Positions 41,281 to 50,278 of a stretch of DNA of 64,000 bases are shown one piece after another. The position numbers were made by a program, and so were the translations under genes. Each line of letters begins with the position of its first letter. Within the stretch, counting starts at the first letter, position 1. The DNA comes from Chitinophaga sp. E66 (GTDB taxonomy: Bacteria > Bacteroidota > Bacteroidia > Chitinophagales > Chitinophagaceae): contig CP079103.1 of assembly GCA_019285755.1 (NCBI GenBank), positions 4,993,001-5,057,000 of the forward strand, given 5' to 3'. The notes beneath the pieces were generated by a model. The model did not search any database. It was not told the origin of the DNA and saw only the letters and a program-made list of their open reading frames with translations.

Positions 41281-41809
41281 CTCTGCACTGAAAGTGCAGA
41301 GGTTTGGGTGTGCCGGACTAAAGTCCTACTCCAGCATTAAATTTTCAGCATTAGCACCTGGGTCATCCTTGTGGTGATCCAGGTAATCTTGCACCATTTG
41401 GTCTGTTATATTACCCGTACTCCACGCCCCATAACCAATTGCCCAAAAGTGACGGCCCCAATACCTATAGTGTAACTTGGGAAATTCTTGCTGTAACTTC
41501 CTCGATGTCAACCCCTTCAATCGCTTTACAATATCACTTACACTTTGTTTGCAGGGGTATTCAATATGCATATGGACATGATCCTTGCTCACAACTCCCT
41601 TTAAGATCCGAATGTCCTCAGCGTTGCATATTTGTATCAACAATGCTCGACAGCGATGCTGAACATCTCCTTGTAATACGTGATATCGATATTTGGTCAC
41701 CCAAACGATATGAACCGTCAATCGGCTTACTGTATGGCTACCATGGCGCATCATCTACCTAATTTAGATAGATTTTCTCGCATTACTAAAGCCCTCGCAC
41801 TAAAGTGCG
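41281..41809 (-). mobile_element. IS200/IS605-family insertion sequence (tnpA only)
   Basis: It contains one tnpA gene on the minus strand flanked by subterminal hairpins typical of the family. These are CTCTGCACT/AGTGCAGAG (41281-41301) and GGACT/AGTCC (41315-41326) at the right end, and CGCAC/GTGCG (41796-41809) at the left end. All share an ACT-(A/G)AA-GT-like core. Exact cleavage sites cannot be read by eye, so the limits are approximate. No tnpB or accessory gene is present. It lies just 3' of the AraC gene and does not interrupt it. Confidence 0.85.
41326..41754 (-). CDS. tnpA: Y1-type HUH transposase of IS200/IS605
   Basis: Intact, 142 residues. The HUH motif is H61-M-H63 inside KDHVHMHIEYP, and the nucleophile is Y124 in QMVQDYLDHH. 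The order RLTVHIVWVTKYR, then HUH, RLKGLTSRKLQQEFP, WGRHFWAIGYGAWSTG and the Tyr is characteristic of TnpA. It catalyses single-strand peel-and-paste transposition at hairpin ends. Because the gene is uninterrupted and has all catalytic residues, it may be active. Confidence 0.95.
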   Translation of the reverse strand: MMRHGSHTVSRLTVHIVWVTKYRYHVLQGDVQHRCRALLIQICNAEDIRILKGVVSKDHVHMHIEYPCKQSVSDIVKRLKGLTSRKLQQEFPKLHYRYWGRHFWAIGYGAWSTGNITDQMVQDYLDHHKDDPGANAENLMLE

Positions 41810-41842
41810 TAGTTTTCAACTAACGGCTGGGACCAATAAAAA

Positions 41843-41861
41843 CCGCCCCTGAGAGGGGCGG
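41843..41861 (-). terminator. Hairpin terminator beside the IS element
   Basis: Stem CCGCCCCT/AGGGGCGG with a 3-base loop. On the minus strand it is followed by GGTTTTTATT. It may insulate the IS from transcription from the right. Confidence 0.7.
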
Positions 41862-42393
41862 CTTCTTTGGAGTAAAATTTTCTCGATCTTTCTTAATGTT
41901 TAGGTTGATAAATTGGTAAGGAAAGTAATTAACTCAAATTTAACTTTCTGTTATCAATTTTCCATCACACTAAGGTGTAAATATTGAAAAAAAGAAAAAA
42001 AGCGCCATCAGAATCACTAAGTTATAACTCACCAACACCTTTACGCCTGATTAAAATATCTACTTTGTGGATAAAAAGTTTGCGGAAAGGGCGTTGATTG
42101 CTCCATTTATCAGCGTTTTGTTCCATTCTACCTGTTTTTGTAGTTCCAGACACCGCATAAAAACGCTGTAAAACGTGAAATCCACTGCCTGGTTTGCGGA
42201 TAAATCAAAAGGAACCCAGCATAGGGGTTGAAAAACCAAAACACGACTAAAAAAGTTCTGTAAACCCGAAACAGGATTTACCAGGTCGCTGTAAACCGAT
42301 ATCAGTATTTTTTAACATCAGGTGTAAACCAGTTTCAGCACCAGAGCTACCCGACTGTATAGCTTTTTCAGGACGAAACCAAGGATGTTTAAA

Positions 42394-42503
42394 GCAGACG
42401 AAGGGCAGACGAAGAGCAGACGAAGGGCAGACGAAGGGCAGACGTAGGGCAGACGTAGGGCAGACGAAGGGCAGACGAAGGGCAGACGAGGGGCAGACGT
42501 GAA
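42394..42503. repeat. 11-bp tandem repeat array, unit GCAGACGAAGG, ten units
   Basis: Units start every 11 bp at 42394, 42405, 42416, 42427, 42438, 42449, 42460, 42471, 42482 and 42493. GCAGACG is invariant; the last four bases vary among AAGG, AAGA, TAGG and AGGG. This is the most regular of the arrays. Confidence 0.95.
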
Positions 42504-42613
42504 GTAATTAAGACGCTGTACAAAAGGGGGTAAGTTACTGATCAGAAGGTGGTTAGCAGCAATTTCAGAGAAATCCGGGGATAGGTATTGAAATATGACG
42601 GTATGACAAGGAG

Positions 42614-42657
42614 TTATCTACGGAATGTGTACGGAATAACTACGTAGTATCTACGCG
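42614..42657. repeat. 11-bp repeat array, core TACG(G/T/C)(A/G), four units
   Basis: TACGGA at 42619, TACGGA at 42630, TACGTA at 42641 and TACGCG at 42652 are each 11 bp apart, with different five-base interiors. Confidence 0.8.
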
Positions 42658-42660
42658 TGG

Positions 42661-42682
42661 CAACCGAAGGATCACCGAAGGA
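42661..42682. repeat. 11-bp direct repeat, unit (C/T)(A/C)ACCGAAGGA, two units
   Basis: ACCGAAGGA begins at 42663 and 42674, 11 bp apart. Too short alone, but it lies between two other 11-bp arrays. Confidence 0.6.
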
Positions 42683-42704
42683 CAATACTATAATACCCGG
42701 ACCT

Positions 42705-42748
42705 GAGGTGGAGTTGATGTGGACTTGAGGTGGACTTGATGCGGATAA
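42705..42748. repeat. 11-bp repeat array, unit GA(G/T)GTGGA(G/C)TT, four units
   Basis: GAGGTGGAGTT, GATGTGGACTT, GAGGTGGACTT and a decayed GATGCGGATAA begin at 42705, 42716, 42727 and 42738, exactly 11 bp apart. Confidence 0.85.
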
Positions 42749-43028
42749 ATGACTGGCATTCAATCAAGAGAAGAAAAGGACGCATTAAAGTGAAAATAGT
42801 ATAGGTGCGGTAGCGAATGGGCACTCCGCCGGGGAAAGAAAGGTTCGATATATATAAATACTGACTGCATGATAGGAGACCTTCGCTTAAAGGCTAAAAG
42901 GGACAAACTGGTCCGCCGTTACCCTGGCTTATTGGCTCATAGAATATACGAAACTCAGGCCAATTTGGATGCACAAAACCTTTACAAATATCATTAAAAT
43001 CCCCGGCCGGCAACCCGCCATAAAACCG

Positions 43029-43060
43029 CAGCGGCTGGCTCCCGGAGGCGCCAGCCGCTG
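43029..43060 (-). terminator. Rho-independent terminator of the acyl-CoA dehydrogenase gene
   Basis: 11-bp stem CAGCGGCTGGC/GCCAGCCGCTG with a 10-base loop, 34 bp beyond the stop. On the minus strand it is followed by CGGTTTTATGG. Confidence 0.85.
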
Positions 43061-43093
43061 ACTATTGACGGATTGACCTTTTGAAATGTGAGT

Positions 43094-44235
43094 TTAGGCT
43101 TTCAGTACCTCCCGGGCGATAACGATCTTCTGGATCTCGCTCGTCCCCTCCCCGATGGTGCACAGCTTCGCATCGCGGTAGAACTTCTCTACGGGGAAGT
43201 CTTTCGTATAACCGTAACCCCGAAAACCTGCACGGCTTCATTAGCGATGGATACAGCTATTTCGGAGGCATAATATTTCGCCATGGCCGCCTGTTTGGTC
43301 ATTGGCAGGTGTTTGTTCTTCATATCGGCCGCCTGCATCGTCAGCAGCTCCGCCGCCGCGATCTGGGTGGCCATATCCGCCAGTTTAAAGGATATACCCT
43401 GGAAGCTGGAGATAGGCTTATCGAATTGCTGGCGTTCCTGCGAATACTTCAGCGCTGCATCATACGCCCCTTTTGCAATGCCCAATGACAAGGCCGCGAT
43501 AGAGATCCGTCCGCCGTCGAGCACCTTCATGGATTGGATGAACCCATCGCCTTCTTTACCCAACACGTTTGCGGCAGGAATCCGGCAGTTGTCAAAAATC
43601 ATTTCGGCGGTTTCTGAAGCGCGCATACCTAGTTTATTTTCTTTCTTGCCGCCGCTGAAGCCGGGCGTACCGCGCTCCACCACGAAGGCGGTCATACCAT
43701 GGCTGTCGCGCACTTCGCCGGTCCGGGCGATCACTACTGCCACGTCTCCGCTCTTTCCGTGCGTGATCCAGCACTTGGTGCCGTTCAGCACCCATTCGTC
43801 TCCCTCCTTGCGGGCCGTGCATTTCATGTTCATGGCATCGGAACCTGTATTAGGCTCTGTGAGGCCCCAGGCGCCGATCCATTGGCCGGACGCGAGTTTA
43901 GGCAGCCAGCGCTGTTTCTGTTCCTCGTTCCCGAATTGCAGGATATGACCGGTGCAGAGGCTGTTGTGCGCCGCGAGGCTCAGTCCTACCGCGCCGCAAA
44001 TCCGCGCTACTTCACTGATAACGGTCACGTATTCGAGGTATCCCAGTCCCGAACCGCCATACTGCTCCGGAACCAGGACGCCCATCAGGCCCAGTTCACC
44101 CATCTGGTGAAAGAGGTCTGCAGGAAACGTCTGTGATTCGTCCCATTCCATAATGTGCGGCTGTATGTTCGCTTTTCCGAAATCTTTGATCACCTGGGCA
44201 ATCTGTTGTTGCATGTCCGTTGGCTGAAAATTCAT
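43094..44235 (-). CDS. Acyl-CoA dehydrogenase, frameshifted near the C-terminus
   Basis: About 380 residues, the normal length for this flavoenzyme family, which oxidises acyl-CoA to trans-2-enoyl-CoA. LTEPNTGSDAM, CWITHGKSGDVAVV and YSQERQQFDKPISSFQGISF are visible. After a break near 43205 come GYGYTKDFPVEKFYRDAK and IGEGTSEIQKIVIAREVL, the second of the two classic signatures; the catalytic Glu lies in the C-terminal IGEGTSE region in short-chain enzymes. Chain-length preference cannot be read. The chain ends LKA at 43094 and a strong terminator follows. Confidence 0.93.
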
Positions 44236-44250
44236 AACCTGAAATACGTT

Positions 44251-44969
44251 TTAAGGGGCGATTAAGTATTTTTCAATTTTACGATAAATGGAATCATTCA
44301 CCAAAGGCAATGCGCGGAGGTCTGCCACCTGCCTGAAACGCCCGTTGGCATTGCGATATCGTACGATGGCACGGGCTAATTTCGTGTTGATGTATGGATG
44401 ATGGGCCAAAGATTTTTCATCTGTCTCATTGATATCGATCTTTCTTAGAGATTCGTCACCCAGTCGTAAGTAAGGTTGAATTTTATTAAATACGGAATCG
44501 GGCAAACCGTAGGTTTCACTTACTTGTATGACACTTTCGAAGCCGCCGAGGCGCTCCTGAACCTGACGATCCTCCCTGCATAGCCTGGCCCGATGTGCGG
44601 CAGTCGCTCCCAATCCGCACTGTCGGATGCATTGATTTGAATTACCGGCGGCGGTTTCTTTTCCCAGGTTATCTTCCATGCACTGTCGCGCTGCCAGGTC
44701 TTGCGATATGCGGAATCCTTGTTGTAAGGCTTACGCTTCCAGCTGGCGCGCATGCTGTCGTACCGCCGCGTTCTTTCGCGCGCGTCGTTTGCCATCAGTG
44801 CGGCCACGGTGCGTTCGGCTTCTTCGATGCCAGGCGTGTCGGACACCGGTGGCGAAGGGCGGATGCGCATCCAGGCGTAGGGGAATCCATGAATGATACA
44901 GATGAGGATCAGCAGACAGGCAATGCCTAGTCTTTCCCGGCGGGAAAAATCGGTGGGCGTTCGGCACAA
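44251..44969 (-). CDS. Membrane-anchored ComEA-like helix-hairpin-helix protein, frameshifted
   Basis: About 239 residues. One N-terminal membrane helix (LGIACLLILICIIHGFPYAW), a charged, coiled region rich in Arg/Lys/Trp, and two helix-hairpin-helix DNA-binding motifs. These are INASDSADWERLPHIGPGYAGRIVRFR and IDINETDEKSLAHHPYINTKLARAIVRYRN. A break near 44555 joins the halves. ComEA binds incoming DNA in natural transformation; Bacteroidota relatives of this shape are annotated only as HhH proteins, so a role in DNA uptake is possible but unproven. It is 15 bp upstream of the acyl-CoA dehydrogenase gene. Confidence 0.82.
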
Positions 44970-45008
44970 ACAATGGTTTTTATGGATGCCGAATGTAGGT
45001 CTTTTTGA

Positions 45009-45773
45009 TTACAAATTTATTTCGAGCCCATCGTATGCGAGGTGCATACCTTCGGGCAAGGTGGGTTCTACTTCCGCATGTAAGCCAAGCTGGTGGCTGA
45101 TATGAGTAAACAGCACCTGTGGCACTTCCAACTCCTGGCCTAATGCGATGGCTTCATCGAGCGTGAAATGAGAGATATGTTTTTCGCGGCGCAGGGCATT
45201 CAGGACAAGCACCTGCGAACCGCGGATCTTTTCTTTTTCTTCGGGCGCAATGAAGTTGGCGTCAGTGATATAAGTAAAGTCGCCGAAGCGGAATCCCAGC
45301 ACGGGCATCTTATGATGCAATACGTTGATGGGCGTGAACTTCAGTCCGTTCACGTTAAAAGGTTCGTCGCCGATGGTGCGGAGGTTCAGTTCCGGGATGC
45401 CGGGGTATTTGAAGTCGGCGAAGGCGTAGGAGAATTCGCGGATAATTACATCCTGCGAATATTCCGACGCATAGATATCGATGGGTTGTTGCTGGAAATA
45501 GTTGAAAGCGCGGATATCGTCCATCCCGGCGATATGATCTTTATGGGAATGGGTGATGACCACGGCTTCGAGGCGCTTTACCTGTGCGCGGAGCATCTGG
45601 TAGCGGAAGTCTGGCGTGGTATCGATCACGATATTGCCGGCTTGTTCGTCGGAGATGAGAATGGAGGAACGGAGGCGCTTATCGCGCGGGTCGGCGGAGG
45701 CGCAAACGGCGCATGGGCAGGCGATGACCGGCACGCCCTGCGAGGTACCCGTACCGAGGAAGGTCACTTTCAC
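45009..45773 (-). CDS. PhnP-like metallo-beta-lactamase-fold hydrolase
   Basis: Intact, 254 residues. The start MKVTFLGTGTSQGVP matches the family. The metal motif HSHKDH is at residues 75-80, preceded by a Cys cluster C19-x-C21-x2-C24 that in PhnP-type enzymes binds a structural zinc. ITDANFI and LFTHISHQLG complete the metal site. PhnP hydrolyses cyclic phosphodiesters; the substrate here is unknown. It overlaps the upstream 127-residue gene by 4 bp and is part of the porX cluster. Confidence 0.9.
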   Translation of the reverse strand: MKVTFLGTGTSQGVPVIACPCAVCASADPRDKRLRSSILISDEQAGNIVIDTTPDFRYQMLRAQVKRLEAVVITHSHKDHIAGMDDIRAFNYFQQQPIDIYASEYSQDVIIREFSYAFADFKYPGIPELNLRTIGDEPFNVNGLKFTPINVLHHKMPVLGFRFGDFTYITDANFIAPEEKEKIRGSQVLVLNALRREKHISHFTLDEAIALGQELEVPQVLFTHISHQLGLHAEVEPTLPEGMHLAYDGLEINL

Positions 45774-46153
45774 GGCTGCGGGGTTTCCGGGTTTTCGTTA
45801 TCGTTTGCTGCTTCGGGCGCGCCGCCGGCGGGTTCGTCGTCTCCTCCCTTCGCGTCTTCTTCTTTGGCGGCTTCGGCGGCGGCGAGGGCTTTGCTGTCGA
45901 GCACCTGTCGGTAGAGTTTCTGCGATTCGGGCGTGAGGAATCCTTCTTCCAGCGAGATGGCGGGCATGATGTCGAGCAGGGTGTTGATGCGCCCTTCCAC
46001 GTTCAGGAATTTGTTCACGACCACTACTTTCTTATGTTCCAGTATGCAATAGCCGGAGTTGAAAGTACCTTTCTCGTAGCGAATGATATATTTCGCTTCG
46101 TCAAAGATCTTCTCCAGCTTCGCCAGGTTGGCGGGGGTACTCTTCAGGTTCAT
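45770..46153 (-). CDS. Small conserved protein, 127 aa, unknown function
   Basis: Intact. The first 85 residues look folded (LKSTPANLAKLEKIFDEAKY, RYEKGTFNSGYCILEHKK, NVEGRINTLLDIM), while the C-terminal 40 are Ala/Glu/Asp/Gly/Pro-rich and probably disordered. No signal peptide or membrane segment. I recognise the pattern as a Bacteroidota-specific conserved gene usually found beside the PhnP-like hydrolase, without a known role. It overlaps that gene by an ATGA and starts 16 bp after the porX stop. Confidence 0.75.
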   Translation of the reverse strand: MNLKSTPANLAKLEKIFDEAKYIIRYEKGTFNSGYCILEHKKVVVVNKFLNVEGRINTLLDIMPAISLEEGFLTPESQKLYRQVLDSKALAAAEAAKEEDAKGGDDEPAGGAPEAANDNENPETPQP

Positions 46154-46169
46154 ATAATCTCCCGTTTAT

Positions 46170-47721
46170 CTATTTGCTCACCATTCTCGCTACCGGCACG
46201 ATCATCTCTTCGAGCGAGATGCCTCCGTGCTGGAAGGTATTGCGGTAATAGTTGACAAAATAATTATAATTGTTCGGATAGCAGAGGTATCCGTCTTCGC
46301 GGGCAAAGATATAAGAAGAATTGACATTAGGCCGCGGCAGCCCTGCATCTTTCGGGTCGCGGAAGGCCAGAACTTCTTTCGGGTCGTAGTTCAGGTTGCG
46401 CCCGTGCTTATAGCGAAGGTTGGTGGTGGTCTGTTTGTCGCCGATCACTTTCACTGGTGTCTTTACCCGGACGGAGCCATGGTCGGTCGCAACGATCAGG
46501 TTGAATTTCTTATCCGATATCTTCTTCAGCGCCTGGTGCAGGGGCGAGTGCTCGAACCAGCTGGCGGTGATGGAGCGGTAGCTGACCTCGTCTCCCGCGA
46601 GCTCTTTCAGCACTTCCATTTCCGTACGGGCATGGCTGAGCATGTCCACGAAGTTGTAAACGATGACGTTGAGGGGATAGTTGAGAAGGTTGTGCACGTT
46701 GTTGACGAGGTGCTGTCCGTCGGAATGATGGACCACTTTGGTGTAGGAGAACCTGGGGTCCATTTTGAGATGGGCCAGCTGAGCGGCCATGAACTTCTCT
46801 TCGTGGAGGTTCTTACCGCCTTCCTCGTCGTCGTTCTTCCATTCTTCCGGGAACTTCGCTTCGATATCGATGGGCAGCATGCCGGAGAAGATGGCGTTGC
46901 GGGCGTATTGGGTGGAAGTGGGGAGGATGCTGTAGAAGGTGTCTTCTTCCACCAACCGGAAGGTTTCGGAGAAGATGGGCTGGATGGCCTTCCACTGGTC
47001 GTACCGGAGGTTATCGATCAGGATGAAGAAATTGGGGACGGAGGGGTCCATCAGGGGCACTATCTTCTTTGCGAAGAGGGTATGGCTCATGATGGGGCTC
47101 CTTTGGCGTTGGGGTTACCCAGTCGGCATAGTTCCGGTTGATGAACTTGGCGAACTCGGTATTGGCTTCGGCTTTCTGGGACTGGAGGACTTCCAGCATT
47201 TCCGGGCTGTCGGATTTGGCCATTTCCATTTCCCAGTAGACGAGTTTTTTATAGATATCGGCCCATTCTTCGTGGTTGGGATTATCGTTCAGGGCCATGA
47301 AGAGCGTCCGGAACTGTTGTTGGTAGGCGGTAGTGGTCTTTTCTGCCACGAGGCGCTTGTTGTCGATGATCTTCTTCAGGGAGAGGAGCACCTGATTGGG
47401 GTTGACGGGCTTGATGAGGTAATCGGTGATCTGGGAGCCGATGGCTTCGTCCATCACGTTTTCCGCCTCGTTCTTGGTGATCATTACCACGGGTATCTGC
47501 TGGTTGATCTCCTTTATTTTGCCCAGGGTTTCCAGCCCGGTGATGCCGGGCATGGATTCATCGAGCAAAACGACGTCTACGATGTTATCCTTCAGGAATT
47601 CCAGGGCGTCGTAGCCGTTTGTGAGGGCGGAAACGTGGTAGCCTTTATTTTCAAGGAAGATGATCTGCGACTTAAGGGAATCGATTTCATCATCTACCCA
47701 GAGTATGTTGATTTGGTTCAT
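46170..47721 (-). CDS. porX: PorX-like response regulator with PglZ domain, one frameshift
   Basis: About 517 residues. Receiver domain (1-120): acidic pocket D10/D11, phospho-acceptor D54 in LLDESMPG, T82 and K104. A helical linker leads, after a break near 47105, to the alkaline-phosphatase-like PglZ domain with FILIDNLRYDQW, TSTQYARNAIFSGM, YNFVDMLSH, VATDHGS and a zinc-site pattern. In Porphyromonas and Flavobacterium, PorX is required for type IX secretion and its PglZ domain is a nucleotide-directed phosphodiesterase. Neither porY nor T9SS structural genes are in the window. The 160-bp gap upstream is shared with the divergent HD gene. Confidence 0.92.
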
Positions 47722-47881
47722 GTATACGAATTACGAATTAATTATGAATATATTGGCAATTATTTCGATACGGTCAAAAATCGTACCCGCGCGGCGTTAA
47801 AACGTTATTACAGGGCCTGTGGTTCAGTAAAAGTTAGCGCGGATGGCGTAGATTTGTACCGATCGATTACAAAATAACTGA

Positions 47882-49107
47882 ATGACTGACCGTAAACGCA
47901 AGATTGTGAATGACCCGGTGTATGGGTTTATAACAATTGATCATCCATTGATATTCAGCCTGCTGTCGCATCCGTACTACCAGCGTTTGCGGCGAATCCA
48001 CCAGATGGCGCTGGCGCACCTGGTGTACCCGGGCGCCATGCATACGCGGTTCCATCACAGCATGGGGCTTATCACCTCATGAGTTGCGCGCTGGCGGAGC
48101 TGAAAGGAAAGGGAGTGGAGATTACGGAGGAGGAAGAGGTAGCGGCGAAAATGGCCATATTATTGCATGACATAGGGCACGGGCCTTATTCCCATGCGCT
48201 GGAACATACGCTGGTGGAGGGCGTCTCCCATGAGGAGATCTCACAACTGCTCATGCAGACCCTCAACCGGGAAATGGACGGCGCGCTGGACCTGACGCTT
48301 GAGATCTTTAACGACCGGTATCATAAGAAATTCCTTCATCAACTGGTTTCCAGTCAGTTAGACGTTGACCGGATGGATTACCTGAGCCGCGACAGCTTTT
48401 ACACGGGCGTATCGGAAGGGGTGATCTCTTACGACCGCATCATTAAGATGCTGACCGTGGCCGGCGGGGAGCTGATGGTGGAGGAGAAAGGGATTTATTC
48501 GATCGAGAAGTTCATTGTGGCCCGGCGGCTCATGTACTGGCAGGTATACCTGCATAAGACGGTGCTGAGCGCGGAAAACATGCTGGTGAGGGTACTGATG
48601 CGGGCCAAATGGCTCGCGGGGAAGGGAGAGGAGCTTTTCGCCTCCCCTGCCTTGCGGTATTTCCTTTACAGCCGTACCGGCCGGCAGGAATTTGAGCGCG
48701 ACCCGGAAGTGCTGCGCCAGTTCTGCCTATTGGACGATTACGACATCATGGGGGCCGTGAAGGTCTGGGCCGGGCATCCGGATAAGGCGCTGAGCACCCT
48801 CTGCGGGTGGCTGGTAAACCGCCGGCTTTTCAAGGTCACCCTCCGAAACGACCCCTTCGGGCAGGAGGAAGTGGCCGCCATCCGGCAAAAAGCACAGCGG
48901 GAACTGGGGCTTTCCCCGGAGGAAGCGGAATATTTCGTGTTCACCGACGCGGCCAGCCTGAAAGCATATGATGCTGAAGATGAAAAGATTAACATATTAT
49001 ATAAGGACGGTAACGTGCGGGATATTTCTTCGATCGACAATGCCCTTGTATCGCATACTTTGGCAAGACCGATAAAAAAATTCTACATTTGTCATCCAAA
49101 ATTCTAG
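47882..49107 (+). CDS. HD-domain phosphohydrolase, one frameshift
   Basis: About 409 residues from MTDRKRKIVNDPVYGFITID. The HD signature is split: RLRRIHQMALAHLVYPGAMHTRFHHSMG carries the first His, and LLHDIGHGPYSHALEHTL, after a break near 48077, carries the HD pair. LVSSQLDVDRMDYLSRDSFYTGV has the second Asp. This arrangement resembles dGTPase-like and SAMHD1-like phosphohydrolases. Substrate unknown (dNTP or nucleotide suspected). It ends 92 bp before lpxD. Confidence 0.9.
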
Positions 49108-49198
49108 GCTAACAACGTTTTATACGAACTTAACATGTTAGTGAATACGATTATATTATCGTGCGGCAGCCTGGAAGGTAACATTTCAAATTATAACT

Positions 49199-50248
49199 AT
49201 GCAATTCAGCGCATTACAGCTGGCTACCATACTGAACGGTAAGCTGGAGGGGACCCGGAAGTGAAGGTGCACAATATCGCCAAAATCGAGGAGGCAGGAG
49301 ACGGCATGTTGAGTTTCATCGCCAATCCCAAGTATGAAGAGTTTATTTACACCACACAGGCTTCCATCCTCGTCGTAAATGATACCCTGGAGATCGACCG
49401 GCCCGTAAAGCCCACGCTGATCCGCGTTAAGGACGCATACAGCTCCTTTGCCCTCCTGTTGGAGAAGTACCAGCAGATGACGGGCGCGGGCGCTAAAACG
49501 GGCATCCAGCAGCCTTCGCACGTGCCGGCCACCGTGAAGATGGGAACGGGCGTATTTATCGGCGCATTCGCCTACCTGGGCGAGAACGTGCAGCTTGGCG
49601 ATAATGTGAAGATCTACCCCGGCGTTTACCTGGGAGACAACGTTAAGATCGGCTCCGGCTCCGTGCTGTATCCCGGCGTGAAGGTATATGACCATTGCGT
49701 ACTGGGCAACCGCGTGATCCTCCATGCCGGCTGCGTCATCGGGGCGACGGCTTCGGGTTTGCCCGCAGGCGGACGGTTCCTATAAAAAAGTGCCCAGGTG
49801 GGCAACGTGGTGGTGCACGACGATGTAGAGATCGGCGCCAACACCACCATCGACCGCGCTACCATGGGATCTACCGTGATCCTCTCCGGCGTGAAGCTCG
49901 ACAACCTCATCCAGATCGCCCACAACGTGGAGATCGGTCAGAATACCGTGATCGCGGCGCAGACGGGTATTTCCGGCAGCACCAAGATCGGGAAGAACTG
50001 CGTGATCGGCGGGCAGGTAGGCATCGTGGGGCATATCCAGATCGCCGACGGCACCCGCATCAATGCGCAGAGCGGCCTCCAAATCCATTACCACGCCTAA
50101 TACCGCACTTACCGGATCCCCGGCGTACGATTATAAAAGTTCGCTGAAAAGTCAGGCAATTTTTAGAAATTTGCCGGAATTGGAAAAACGGGTCAAAGAG
50201 CTCGAAGACATGGTGAAGCAACTGCTGGCCGAAAAAGCCGGCGTTTAA
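49199..50248 (+). CDS. lpxD: LpxD, UDP-3-O-acylglucosamine N-acyltransferase, frameshifted
   Basis: About 350 residues from MQFSALQLATILNGKLEG. The uridine-binding N-terminal domain contains ISFIANPKYEEFIYTT-like sequence. The left-handed beta-helix hexapeptide repeats follow (GTGVFIGAFAYLGENVQLGDNVKI, GSVLYPGVKVYDHCVLGN), with the catalytic-His region NLIQIAHNVEIG. A C-terminal coiled coil ends at 50248. Breaks lie near 49250, 49755, 49790 and 50085. It adds the second 3-hydroxyacyl chain in lipid A synthesis and is followed by lpxC/fabZ and lpxA, so this is the lipid A cluster. Confidence 0.93.
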
Positions 50249-50278
50249 TTATAAAACGAAACTGAATACGTAGCTATA

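Larger units (their letters stand above)
41862..43028. other. Gene-free stretch of about 1.2 kb rich in 11-bp repeats
   Basis: No ORF here has family-like sequence. The left part (41880-42390) is AT-rich and holds several spaced TGTAAAC copies (near 42258, 42289 and 42322), which I could not organise further. The middle (42394-42748) contains four separate 11-bp arrays listed individually. The right part (42750-43028) shows nothing I recognise. The region lies between an IS200 element and the 3' end of the acyl-CoA dehydrogenase gene. Confidence 0.6.

Noticed and set aside
42394..42503. CRISPR or coding tandem repeat
   Set aside because: The 11-bp period is not a multiple of three and no start or ribosome site exists; no cas genes nearby.
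46227..47877. Two plus-strand ORFs of over 300 residues
   Set aside because: Antisense shadows of porX; codon pattern and composition do not resemble a protein family.
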